From: Thermoleophilaceae bacterium
GTDB lineage: Bacteria > Actinomycetota > Thermoleophilia > Solirubrobacterales > Thermoleophilaceae
Assembly (NCBI GenBank): GCA_013695885.1
Contig: JACCZP010000130.1
Span: 1 to 9,727, forward strand
Direction of reading: 5' to 3'
DNA: 9,727 bases
Position 1 is the stretch's first letter. Each line of letters starts with the position of its first letter. The position numbers and the translations under genes were made by a program. Under the pieces are notes generated by a model. That model saw only the letters and a program-made list of their open reading frames with translations. It made no database searches and was not told where the DNA came from. This document shows positions 1 to 6,670 of this stretch, in pieces.

Positions 1-675
1 GCTCATCGCCTCGGCGGCCTGCTTGAGGGACCAGTCGGGCGCGGAGAAGGTCATCCCCCCCGAGACGTGGTCCGACACCCGCTCGCGCTCGGGGTCCCCG
101 CCGGCCCCGACCAGCTCCAGGAAGTCCCGTGAGGTGACGATCTCGGGGTGCGCCCTCGGCTTGGGCGGAGCGACGATGGCCGCGCCGACGTTGCGCTCGA
201 CCATCAGACGCGCCGCGTCGCGGAGCCCGTCGGTGCGATCGAGCTCGAGGAAGTCGCGGCTCATGGCCTCGCGGATCTGCATCTTGCGGTGGTGCCACCC
301 CCCGCTCGTCCATACGCTCACGACGTCCCGCATCGAGAGCACCCCGACGGTTCTATCCCCCTCGACGACGGGGAGGTGGCGGAAGTCGCCCTCGGTCATC
401 GCCCTTGCCGCCTCCTCGAGCGACCAGTCCGGCGCGGCCACGGTGGCCTCGGGCGTCGAATGGTCGGCCACCCGCGCGCTCTGCGCGTCGACCCCCGCTG
501 CTACGGCCTTGACCGCGTCCCGCTCGGTGAAGATGCCCGGAGGCGAGCCCGGCCGGTCGGGCTCGAGGACCGCCGAGCCGACCCACGCCTCGACCATGCT
601 TCGCGCCGCGTCCGCGACAGTCTCCTCGGGCCGCAGCGCGAAGAAGTCGGTGGACATCGCCTCAGCGACCTGCAA
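1..675 (-). CDS. Tandem CBS-domain protein, C-terminus cut off by window edge
   Basis: An open frame of 225 codons without a stop runs from a TTG at 675 to the left edge. It encodes two tandem CBS-pair modules (Bateman modules), a fold that usually binds adenine nucleotides and regulates a partner protein or acts alone as an energy sensor. Seen directly: CBS features at residues 7-60 (ending G-I-F-T-E-R-D) and 70-121 (ending V-L-S-M-R-D-V-V), then a second module from residue 136 (E-A-M-S-R-D-F-L-E-L) with T-S-R-D at 181-184 and P-D-W-S-L at 213-217. The two modules repeat with a period of 131 residues: E-A-M-S at 5-8 and 136-139, P-D-W-S-L at 82-86 and 213-217. The TTG start is chosen because M-Q-V-A-E-A-M-S then matches M-Q-I-R-E-A-M-S of the second module, and GGAGG lies four bases upstream. 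An ATG at 657 is the alternative. The gene overlaps the upstream gene by 14 bases, suggesting translational coupling. No enzymatic domain is visible; the target is unknown. Confidence 0.88.
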   Translation of the reverse strand, partial: MQVAEAMSTDFFALRPEETVADAARSMVEAWVGSAVLEPDRPGSPPGIFTERDAVKAVAAGVDAQSARVADHSTPEATVAAPDWSLEEAARAMTEGDFRHLPVVEGDRTVGVLSMRDVVSVWTSGGWHHRKMQIREAMSRDFLELDRTDGLRDAARLMVERNVGAAIVAPPKPRAHPEIVTSRDFLELVGAGGDPERERVSDHVSGGMTFSAPDWSLKQAAEAMS

Positions 676-1189
676 TGCGCCTCCACGGCCGGCGCAGGAG
701 CCGGCCCCGCTCGGGGAGGGCCCAGCGACCGTCCCCGGCGAGCACGACCCCGTAGAGCACGTGGTCGAGGGCGAACATCAGCCGCTCGATCGGCCTTATC
801 TGCTTCGCCTGATCAAGGCCGAGAACCGGTGCCACGCTCACCTCGAACGCCACCCACGTGGCGAGCCCGTAGACGACCCCGGTCCATCGCCGGCGCAGCA
901 GCGAGGGCGGCAGCAGGGCAAAGGCGACACCACCGCCGGCCCCGAAGCCCCAGTGGGCGAGCTCCACCACCGCCACCTGGCGCCGGGCCAGGAAGTACGC
1001 AAGGCGCGGAGACCTGACCAGTACGCCAAACCCGCGCTGCTTGAGGACGGCGTCGGGCGGCGTCTGGTCGACGAGGCCGAGGCCGGTGGTGATCTGGCGT
1101 AGGCCGGTCATGGTCATCGCGGCCATCACGCCGCGCACCATCCCCGTCGCGAGGCGCTCGTTGCGTTCGTCGAGTCCGGGTACCGCCAT
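662..1189 (-). CDS. Four-helix membrane protein, YagU/DUF1440-like
   Basis: A 175-residue protein starting at ATG 1189. Four hydrophobic segments are visible at about residues 14-40, 71-94, 102-124 and 135-152, with short arginine-rich loops and a basic tail (residues 160-175), so an integral cytoplasmic-membrane protein is likely. The pattern R-G-V-M-A-A-M-T-M-T-G near the start and D-H-V-L-Y-G-V-V-L in the last helix resemble the YagU/DUF1440 group of small membrane proteins, which has no settled biochemical role. The family assignment is from memory of motif style and is tentative. Its start lies 39 bases after the ccmF stop and its 3' end overlaps the CBS gene start, so it is probably cotranscribed with both. 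Pairing with a CBS protein may mean the CBS module senses or regulates something at the membrane, but that is inference. Ribosome binding site weak (GGGTGG). Confidence 0.75.
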   Translation of the reverse strand: MAVPGLDERNERLATGMVRGVMAAMTMTGLRQITTGLGLVDQTPPDAVLKQRGFGVLVRSPRLAYFLARRQVAVVELAHWGFGAGGGVAFALLPPSLLRRRWTGVVYGLATWVAFEVSVAPVLGLDQAKQIRPIERLMFALDHVLYGVVLAGDGRWALPERGRLLRRPWRRIAGR

Positions 1190-1228
1190 CGCGCCACCCT
1201 ACCTACGTCAGCCCCCTCGGGCAACCTC

Positions 1229-3409
1229 CTACGCACGCGAGAGCTCCCGGCCCACCCGCGCCGCGTACAGCGCGCGCAGGCGCCGGTCCGCGGCCCCGGG
1301 CGCCGGCCAGAGGGCGACCAGCGCTCCGAGGAGGAGGATGCCGCCCCCGATCCAAATCCACGCGATGAGCGGGGAGACCAGCGTGCGGAAGTAGGCGGGC
1401 GGCGCCTGCTGGCGGTAGCGCTCGACGATCGTGGCGACGATCAGGCCCTGGGCGTCGGCGAAGCGGGGATCGGAGAACTGCCGGTCGGCCTTGGCGATGG
1501 CCTCCTCGAGCACGCCGATGTCCGGCCGCACCGCGGTCCACAGATCCTGGCGGAGGCCCCAGCGCACGGCCACCTCGCTCGTGGCCTCGCCCTCGAAGAA
1601 GCGGCGGATGGCGCCGGTGGACTGGGCGTCGCCGGCCGTGTAGTAGTTCCGCGAGGGGCTCAGCACGAAGCGCTCGCCGTCCTTCTCCACGTCGAGCACC
1701 GCGCCGAGCGTGATGGGGGCGCCGGTGTCGGACTCGTCGGCGAGGATGCGCGCGGTGGGCTCGCGGTAGGTGACGCGGTACCCGTCCAGCTCGACGCTCT
1801 GGCCGGGGGCGAGGCGGACGTCGCGCTGCTCGATGAACGCCGACGAGGCGGCGACGCCGAGGAACAGCACGGCGATGCCCACGTGGACGATGAAGCCGCC
1901 GTAGCGGCGGCGGTTGCGGCTCACGAGCCCCGCCAGGGCGGCGGGCCACGACCCGCCGGTCATCGTCCGCCGCGCCGAGGCTCCGCGCACGAGCTCCTGG
2001 CTCACGACCGCGACCACGAACGCGGCTAGGCAGAACATCGCGAGCGCCCAGACGTTGTCCGCGGCCGGGGTGAGCACGAGCAGCAGCACGAGCGTGAGCG
2101 CCACCACGGCGACGGGCACGGTCAGCGTGCGCCACAGGCCGGCCAGGGTCGCGCGCCGCCAGGCGACCGCCGGGCCGATCCCGCTGAGCAGCACGAGCAC
2201 GAGGGCCAGGGGTGTCCCGAAGAAGTTGAACCACGGCGGTCCGACGCTCTGGCGCTTACCGCTGAGCGCCTCCGAGATGAGCGGGAAGAACGTGCCCCAG
2301 AAGATCACGACGCAGAGGAGGACGAGCACCAGGTTGTTGAGGAGGAACACCACCTCGCGGGAGACCAGCGAGTCGAGCCAGGGCGCCGAGCGAAGGTCGG
2401 GCAGCCGGGCGATGATGAGCGTCACCGACCCGATCACCACCGCGCCGATGAAGATCAGGAACGGCGTGCCGAGCGTCGAGGCCCCGAAGGCATGGATCGA
2501 GTCGAGGATGCCCGAGCGCACGAGGAAGGTGCCGAGCAGGGAGAGGACGAACGTGGCCGCGATCAACGACACGTTCCACACCCGGAGGATTCCGCGCCGC
2601 TCCTGAACCATGATCGAGTGCAGGAAGGCGGTGCCGGTGAGCCAGGGCATGAGCGAGGCGTTCTCCACCGGGTCCCACGCCCAGTAGCCGCCCCACCCGA
2701 GCTCCGAGTAGGACCACAGCGCGCCGAGCATGATCCCGAAGCCGAGGAAGGACCAGGCCACGAGCGTGTACCGGCGCGTTGAGCGGATCCAGTCCGCCCC
2801 GGTGCGCCGGGTGATGAGCGCGCCGACCGCGAACGCGAACGGGATGGTGAACCCGACGTAGCCCGTGTAGAGCATCGGCGGGTGGATCATCATCGCCGGG
2901 TGGCGCAGCAGCGGGTTCAGCCCGTTGCCCTCGACCGGCGGGGTGGCCAGCACGTCGAACGGGCTCGAGTAGAAGAGCATCAGCGACAGGAAGAACGCAG
3001 CGACGCCTCCGAGCACGGCGGTGGCGTAGGGGACGATCTCGCGGTGCCGGCGGCGGGTGGCGCGCAGCACGACGGCCGAGAAGATCGACAGCAGGACCGC
3101 CCACAGCAGGAGCGACCCGGCCTGCGAGGACCACATCGCGGTGAGCTTGTAGAAGGTGGGGGTTGTGGTCGAGGAGTTCTCGGCCACGAGAGCGAACGTG
3201 AAGTCGGAGCGCGCGTAGGCCACCTCGAGGATCGCGACCGCGAGGAGGAGCAGACCGGCCAGGGCGTACATCGCGCGGCGGGCGGACACGACGAGGGCAC
3301 GGCGCCCGGTCTGCACCCCGTAGAGGGATGCGGTGGCGGCGTAGAGCGCGGCGAGCAGGCCTACGAACAGGCACGCGGCGCCGATCGCGGGCATCAGTGC
3401 AGCGGCCAC
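1229..3409 (-). CDS. ccmF: Cytochrome c maturation haem lyase CcmF
   Basis: A 726-residue polytopic membrane protein, somewhat longer than the roughly 650 residues of the E. coli protein. CcmF receives haem from CcmE and attaches it to the CXXCH motif of apocytochrome c on the outer face of the membrane (System I). Seen in the sequence: about 14-15 hydrophobic segments; the tryptophan-rich WWD motif W-G-G-Y-W-A-W-D-P-V-E-N at 239-250; H-P-P-M-L-Y-T-G-Y at 176-184; and histidines 176, 264, 306 and 509, which match by context the four conserved CcmF histidines (E. coli H173, H261, H303, H491). A large hydrophilic domain at about 525-680, expected outside the membrane, precedes a final helix at 681-702. 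The GTG at 3409 was taken as start, 25 bases after the ccmE stop; an in-frame ATG at 3394 is possible and neither has a strong ribosome binding site. ccmA, ccmB, ccmC, ccmG and ccmH are not in the window. Confidence 0.97.
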   Translation of the reverse strand: MAAALMPAIGAACLFVGLLAALYAATASLYGVQTGRRALVVSARRAMYALAGLLLLAVAILEVAYARSDFTFALVAENSSTTTPTFYKLTAMWSSQAGSLLLWAVLLSIFSAVVLRATRRRHREIVPYATAVLGGVAAFFLSLMLFYSSPFDVLATPPVEGNGLNPLLRHPAMMIHPPMLYTGYVGFTIPFAFAVGALITRRTGADWIRSTRRYTLVAWSFLGFGIMLGALWSYSELGWGGYWAWDPVENASLMPWLTGTAFLHSIMVQERRGILRVWNVSLIAATFVLSLLGTFLVRSGILDSIHAFGASTLGTPFLIFIGAVVIGSVTLIIARLPDLRSAPWLDSLVSREVVFLLNNLVLVLLCVVIFWGTFFPLISEALSGKRQSVGPPWFNFFGTPLALVLVLLSGIGPAVAWRRATLAGLWRTLTVPVAVVALTLVLLLVLTPAADNVWALAMFCLAAFVVAVVSQELVRGASARRTMTGGSWPAALAGLVSRNRRRYGGFIVHVGIAVLFLGVAASSAFIEQRDVRLAPGQSVELDGYRVTYREPTARILADESDTGAPITLGAVLDVEKDGERFVLSPSRNYYTAGDAQSTGAIRRFFEGEATSEVAVRWGLRQDLWTAVRPDIGVLEEAIAKADRQFSDPRFADAQGLIVATIVERYRQQAPPAYFRTLVSPLIAWIWIGGGILLLGALVALWPAPGAADRRLRALYAARVGRELSRA

Positions 3410-3434
3410 TACGCGGGTCGCCGCCGCTCGCGGG

Positions 3435-3854
3435 TCATCCGCGGGTGGAGGCGGTTTCCTTGGTGAACTTCGAGGGGCACTTGGTGACGAGCGAATCCCG
3501 CTCCGCCACGAAGGTCCCCTGGCGCATCTGTCCCTCCACGATCACCTCGCGGCCCTCCCGGAAGGGGTCGGGCACCACGCCCGCGTACACCACGGGGACC
3601 GACTGCGGGCCGGCGCGGTCGCGGATCGCGAAGCGCAGCTCGTCACCGCGCGCCGATACCGAGCCGTCGACCACCTTGCCGGTGAGCTCGTAGGAGCGGC
3701 CGGGCTCCGCGGCGGCCGTGACCTGCGAGGGGGTCGAGGCCTGCGTGGCGGCGCTGAAGCTCGTGTAGACGAGCGCTCCGGCCAGCACGACGACCGTGGA
3801 GAGCGCGACGAAGAGCCGGAGCCTGCGCTTGCGGGCGGGATCCATCGCGGTCAT
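3435..3854 (-). CDS. ccmE: Haem chaperone CcmE, Cys-type with CPSKF motif
   Basis: A 139-residue protein, normal length for CcmE, the membrane-anchored chaperone that carries haem covalently from CcmC to CcmF. Seen: a basic start (A-R-K-R-R-L-R-L), one helix at about 13-34 acting as signal anchor, then an OB-fold domain with the family signature V-V-Y-A-G-V-V-P-D-P-F-R-E-G at 88-101 and a short flexible tail. The usual haem-binding histidine (H-D-E-N-Y in E. coli) is replaced by C-P-S-K-F at 126-130, so this belongs to the Cys-type CcmE proteins (C-X-X-X-Y) known from archaea, Desulfovibrio and others. Here the last position is Phe instead of Tyr. Two ATG codons compete as start, at 3854 and 3845; the first is used here, with only GAGA directly upstream. 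ccmF follows after 25 bases, consistent with an operon. A 79-base gap separates it from the cupin gene, the widest gap on this strand and the likeliest place for a ccm promoter, though none is evident. Confidence 0.95.
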   Translation of the reverse strand: MTAMDPARKRRLRLFVALSTVVVLAGALVYTSFSAATQASTPSQVTAAAEPGRSYELTGKVVDGSVSARGDELRFAIRDRAGPQSVPVVYAGVVPDPFREGREVIVEGQMRQGTFVAERDSLVTKCPSKFTKETASTRG

Positions 3855-3933
3855 TCTCGCAGGCCGGATCGTCCGCTCCGAGCGCGGCGGCGCCCGGCAC
3901 GGTGACGGGCGGCTCGTGCGGGCAGAACCGGGC

Positions 3934-4260
3934 TCAGTCGTGGCGACTCGGGTGACCCTGGCCGGGCCACGGACCGAGCACGAGCAGGAGGCGAGCGTCA
4001 CTGCGAGCCAGGATGCGCCGATCCTCGTTGGCGTCGAAGTAGGCCACGAACCCGGCCGCTCCAGAGGTCGAGCTCTCACCCTGCTCGATCTCGACCTCAC
4101 CGTCCACCACCACGACGTAGGCGGCCTCGTGCGTGCGGTGCTCCTGCATCTCCTCGCCGCCCGGCAGGTGGATCGCGATGGCCCGCGCCTCATCGGAGGA
4201 GCGCAGCACGACGGGCTTGTGCGGCTCGACGTCGAGGTTGCGGATGTCCCAGCTCTCCAC
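3934..4260 (-). CDS. Small single-domain cupin-like protein
   Basis: A 108-residue protein starting at GTG 4260 with GAGGAG (minus strand, bases 4267-4272) six bases upstream, the clearest ribosome binding site on this strand. The centre matches the first cupin motif: P-G-G-E-E-M-Q-E-H-R-T-H-E at 33-45, followed by Y-V-V-V-V-D-G-E-V-E-I at 48-58, giving His41 and His44 as possible metal ligands. The second cupin motif is degenerate: residues 70-84 contain F-D-A-N-E-D-R-R where a proline and a histidine are usual, so metal binding may be weak or lost. No signal peptide or helix is seen, so it is probably cytoplasmic. It lies between the glycan genes and ccmE, 45 bases after the glycosyltransferase stop. 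Substrate and role cannot be named; it could be a sensor-like or sugar-related cupin. The reading frame and cupin fold are well supported, function is not. Confidence 0.83.
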   Translation of the reverse strand: MESWDIRNLDVEPHKPVVLRSSDEARAIAIHLPGGEEMQEHRTHEAAYVVVVDGEVEIEQGESSTSGAAGFVAYFDANEDRRILARSDARLLLVLGPWPGQGHPSRHD

Positions 4261-4305
4261 GGTGTGCTCCTCAGTCGGTCAGGACGGGCCCTGCATCATG
4301 GCTGC

Positions 4306-5055
4306 TCAGCGGCGCTCGAGGCGCTGCTCGCGACGCTCCGCCGACACGCCCCGGCGGTCGATCCGGCAGCGACCTAGCGTCCGCAGCACCCGCAGACCGT
4401 CGACCGCGGTGAGCTTCTTGCCCTCGGCCCGGCTCCGCGCCCGGTAGGTGATCGGCACCTCGTAGACCCGGACCCCGCGCTGGAGGAGCCGGGCGGTGAT
4501 CTCGGGCTCGATGGCGAAGCCGCGCTCGCGCAGCGGCAGGGCGCGGAAGACGTCGGTGGTCACGACCTTGTGGCAGGTCATGATGTCAGCCAGCCAGGAG
4601 TTGTAGAGAACGTTGGCCGACAGGGTCACCGCCTTGTTGCCCATCACGTACCAGAACGAGTACGCGGAGTGCGACTGAAAGCCACGGACGCCGAACACGG
4701 CCTCGGCCTCGCCGGCCACGATGGGCTCGAGCAGCGGTGCGATGTTCGCGGGGTCGTACTCGAGGTCGGCGTCCATGATCGTGGTCGAGCGCCCGCGCGC
4801 CTGCGCGAGCGCGGTGCGCACTGCGGCGCCCTTGCCGCGGTTGCGGTCGTGACGCAGCAGACGCACCGCGGACGGCCAGGCTCGCCCCTCGAGCACCTCG
4901 CGGGTGCCGTCGGTCGAGCCGTCGTCCACCACCACGAGCTCGAGGCTCTCCCCCGGTAGCTCCGCGGCCAGCGTCTGCTCGATGGCCTCGACCACCGTGG
5001 CCCGCTCGTTGTAGACCGGCATGAGGACCGTGAGGTCCGGGGTCACGGCGGCCAC
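4306..5055 (-). CDS. Family 2 glycosyltransferase, dolichol-phosphate mannosyltransferase-like
   Basis: A GT-A fold enzyme of about 249 residues, similar in layout to polyprenyl/dolichol-phosphate sugar transferases, which move a sugar from a nucleotide donor to a lipid carrier on the cytoplasmic face. Motifs: P-V-Y-N-E at 13-17, V-V-V-D-D-G-S-T-D-G-T at 41-51 (donor binding), D-A-D-L-E-Y-D-P at 95-102 (metal-binding DXD), G-F-A-I-E-P-E-I-T at 179-187, and V-Y-E-V-P-I-T-Y-R-A-R-S with E-G-K-K at 197-214, the usual end of this group. No C-terminal membrane helices, so it is soluble or peripheral. The open frame extends to 5247, but that part overlaps the methyltransferase and shows no glycosyltransferase character. 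GTG at 5055, eight bases after the methyltransferase stop, is therefore preferred; GTG at 5046 is an alternative. Both lack a clear ribosome binding site, which suggests translational coupling. The C-terminal 20 residues are rich in Arg and Glu. Confidence 0.92.
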   Translation of the reverse strand: MAAVTPDLTVLMPVYNERATVVEAIEQTLAAELPGESLELVVVDDGSTDGTREVLEGRAWPSAVRLLRHDRNRGKGAAVRTALAQARGRSTTIMDADLEYDPANIAPLLEPIVAGEAEAVFGVRGFQSHSAYSFWYVMGNKAVTLSANVLYNSWLADIMTCHKVVTTDVFRALPLRERGFAIEPEITARLLQRGVRVYEVPITYRARSRAEGKKLTAVDGLRVLRTLGRCRIDRRGVSAERREQRLERR

Positions 5056-5063
5056 GGCGGCGA

Positions 5064-5822
5064 TCAGGCCGGCGTCGGGGCCATGCGCGGCGCCGTCTCC
5101 GGTCGTCGTGCGTGGGCCACGAGCGAGAGCCCGACCGGCGGCCGCAGGCGGCGCTCGATAGGCCCCCAGACCTTGAGCATCGCCTCGTAGACGGCGAGCG
5201 CGCGCGCTCCGATCGACGGCGCGGAGCGCTTGCCGGTGACCCACCACCCCGGCACCCCGAGGAGGTTGAACGAGTAGAGGTCGGCCAGCTCGAGCCCCGC
5301 TTCGCTCACGAGGTCGCGCACCAGCTCTCGGGTGTAGCGGCGGCAGTGCCCGTAGCGGCGATCGAGGCTTCCGAACAGCCGCGGATGAGCGGGGACCAGC
5401 AGCACGAGCCAGCCCCCGGGGCGAAGCGCCCGTGCCATCGCGGCCATGGCGGCCTCATGGTCCTCGAGATGCTCGAGCACGTTCTGGCAGACCACCAGGT
5501 CGAAGGTCCCTTCGCCGGCCGTGAGGGTGGGGGCCTCGGGCAGCTCCTCGCGAACCACGGCGACCCGCGGATCGCCCCCCAGGCGCCCGTCGAGCACGGC
5601 GGCGCAGGCCGGCTCGGGCTCGACGAGCAGGAGGTGCTCGACGCCGGGGACGCCGAGCAGGCGCTCGCTGAACGTTCCGATCCCCGCTCCCACCTCGGCC
5701 ACCCGCGGGCCGGTGCGCCCGGCGAACTGCTCGAACATCCAGTCGCCGAGTCCGCGGGCGCGTCGCAGGCGCTCGAGGTCCCAGAGGGCTTCCTGGCCGT
5801 GCTCGACCGCGGTGGCGCTCAA
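5064..5822 (-). CDS. Class I SAM-dependent methyltransferase (Methyltransf_11/12 type)
   Basis: A 252-residue methyltransferase. The SAM-binding motif I is V-A-E-V-G-A-G-I-G-T at 41-50, an acidic residue ends the next strand (L-V-E-P-E at 66-70), and N-V-L-E-H-L-E-D at 114-121 is the usual post-motif stretch, followed by L-R-P-G-G-W-L-V at 133-140. The segment H-P-R-L-F-G-S-L-D-R-R-Y-G-H-C-R-R-Y at 146-163 is typical of methyltransferases encoded beside polyprenyl-sugar glycosyltransferases. The acceptor is unknown; a sugar or lipid-linked intermediate is a fair guess from context. The start is a TTG at 5822 whose bases overlap the stop of the dehydrogenase gene (TTGA), a coupled arrangement; the long open frame upstream to 6122 is antisense to no motif and is just a shadow of the dehydrogenase gene. 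The next ATG in frame, at residue 29, would cut into the first conserved helix, which supports the TTG. Confidence 0.9.
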   Translation of the reverse strand: MSATAVEHGQEALWDLERLRRARGLGDWMFEQFAGRTGPRVAEVGAGIGTFSERLLGVPGVEHLLLVEPEPACAAVLDGRLGGDPRVAVVREELPEAPTLTAGEGTFDLVVCQNVLEHLEDHEAAMAAMARALRPGGWLVLLVPAHPRLFGSLDRRYGHCRRYTRELVRDLVSEAGLELADLYSFNLLGVPGWWVTGKRSAPSIGARALAVYEAMLKVWGPIERRLRPPVGLSLVAHARRPETAPRMAPTPA

Positions 5823-6670
5823 CGGCCGCCCCGGGCGATGAGCTTGACGAGCCCGCGCGCCAGCGGCTGGAACGCTCGTGCTGATAGACGGTGGACGAGC
5901 CAGCCCGGGACCACGTGCGACGTGGGGACGGGCTGGATCAGCTTGCGCTTGCGGACGGCCTCCACCACCGACTCGGCCACCGCGTCGGGCGAAGCCCCGT
6001 AGCGGCGGTAGAACGCCACGGCGGCGTCCTGGCTGGCGGCCATCTCGCCGCCCATCGTCGCGGTGCCGGTGATCTCGGTGTCGATGATCCCCGGACAGAT
6101 CGCGCTCAGATGGATGCCGCACGGTGAGAGCTCGGCGTTCAGCGCCTCGGTCATTCCCACCACCCCGAACTTCGAAGCCGTGTAGGGGGCCATGCTCGCG
6201 GCGGGGATCAGGCCGAGCCCCGACGCGGTGTTCACGATCGCCGCTCCGCGTCCCTGGCGCAGCATGCGGGGAGCGAACGCCTGGACGCCATAGGCCACCC
6301 CGAGGAGGTTGACCCCGATCACGCGCTGCCAGTCCTCCACCGTGGTGTGCTCGGTGGAGGCCGCGTGCCCGACGCCCGCGTTGTTGTGGAGGACGTCGAC
6401 CGCCCCGTCCGTCGCGAAAACGCGCTCCGCCAGGCCCTCCACCGCGGTGGGATCGGAGGAGTCGACCACGTGGTCCTGCGCCGTTCCGCCCGCGGCCACG
6501 ATCTCCTCGCGGACGCGCACGAGCGCCTCGGCGTCGATGTCTGCGAGGTGGAGCCTGGCCCCGAGCCCGGCGAAGCGCCGGGCCGTGGCCCGGCCGATCC
6601 CCGAGCCCGCCCCGGTGACGACCACGACGGTGCCGGCGAAGCTCTCGAAGCGCCGCCGTCGCGACCTCAT
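5819..6670 (-). CDS. Short-chain dehydrogenase/reductase (classical SDR)
   Basis: A 283-residue NAD(P)-dependent oxidoreductase of the classical SDR type. Cofactor motif T-G-A-G-S-G-I-G at 19-26; N-N-A-G at 96-99; catalytic serine 150 in N-T-A-S-G; catalytic Y163 and K167 in Y-T-A-S-K; N-L-L-G at 121-124; C-P-G-I-I-D-T at 192-198. Asp44 at the end of the second strand (L-A-D-I-D) points to NAD rather than NADP, as inference. The C-terminal 40 residues are hydrophobic and basic (H-V-V-P-G-W-L-V-H-R-L) and may touch the membrane, as seen in SDRs acting on lipids. The start is ATG at 6670, overlapping the stop of the membrane protein gene as ATGA. The substrate cannot be told from sequence; a lipid or sugar alcohol fits the neighbours. 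A longer open frame continues upstream to 7324 but is a shadow of the membrane protein gene. Confidence 0.93.
   Translation of the reverse strand: MRSRRRRFESFAGTVVVVTGAGSGIGRATARRFAGLGARLHLADIDAEALVRVREEIVAAGGTAQDHVVDSSDPTAVEGLAERVFATDGAVDVLHNNAGVGHAASTEHTTVEDWQRVIGVNLLGVAYGVQAFAPRMLRQGRGAAIVNTASGLGLIPAASMAPYTASKFGVVGMTEALNAELSPCGIHLSAICPGIIDTEITGTATMGGEMAASQDAAVAFYRRYGASPDAVAESVVEAVRKRKLIQPVPTSHVVPGWLVHRLSARAFQPLARGLVKLIARGGR

Noticed and set aside
23..1102. Long plus-strand open frame of 359 codons
   Set aside because: Antisense to the CBS and membrane-protein genes; its translation is Ser/Arg/Pro-rich with no domain pattern, while the minus strand gives clear CBS motifs.
1203..2234. Minus-strand open frame of 343 codons, and a similar one at 2256-3374
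   Set aside because: Both are alternative frames inside ccmF, rich in Arg/Ala/Pro/His without motifs; the ccmF frame carries the WWD motif and conserved histidines.
3891..3911. Weak inverted repeat (CGCCCG / CGGGCG) between the cupin gene and ccmE
   Set aside because: Six base pairs with a nine-base loop and no T-run is expected by chance at this GC content; not called a terminator.
4273..4305. Tiny minus-strand ATG-ATG frame between the cupin and GT2 genes
   Set aside because: Only a handful of codons before a TGA and no ribosome binding site; not supported as a gene.
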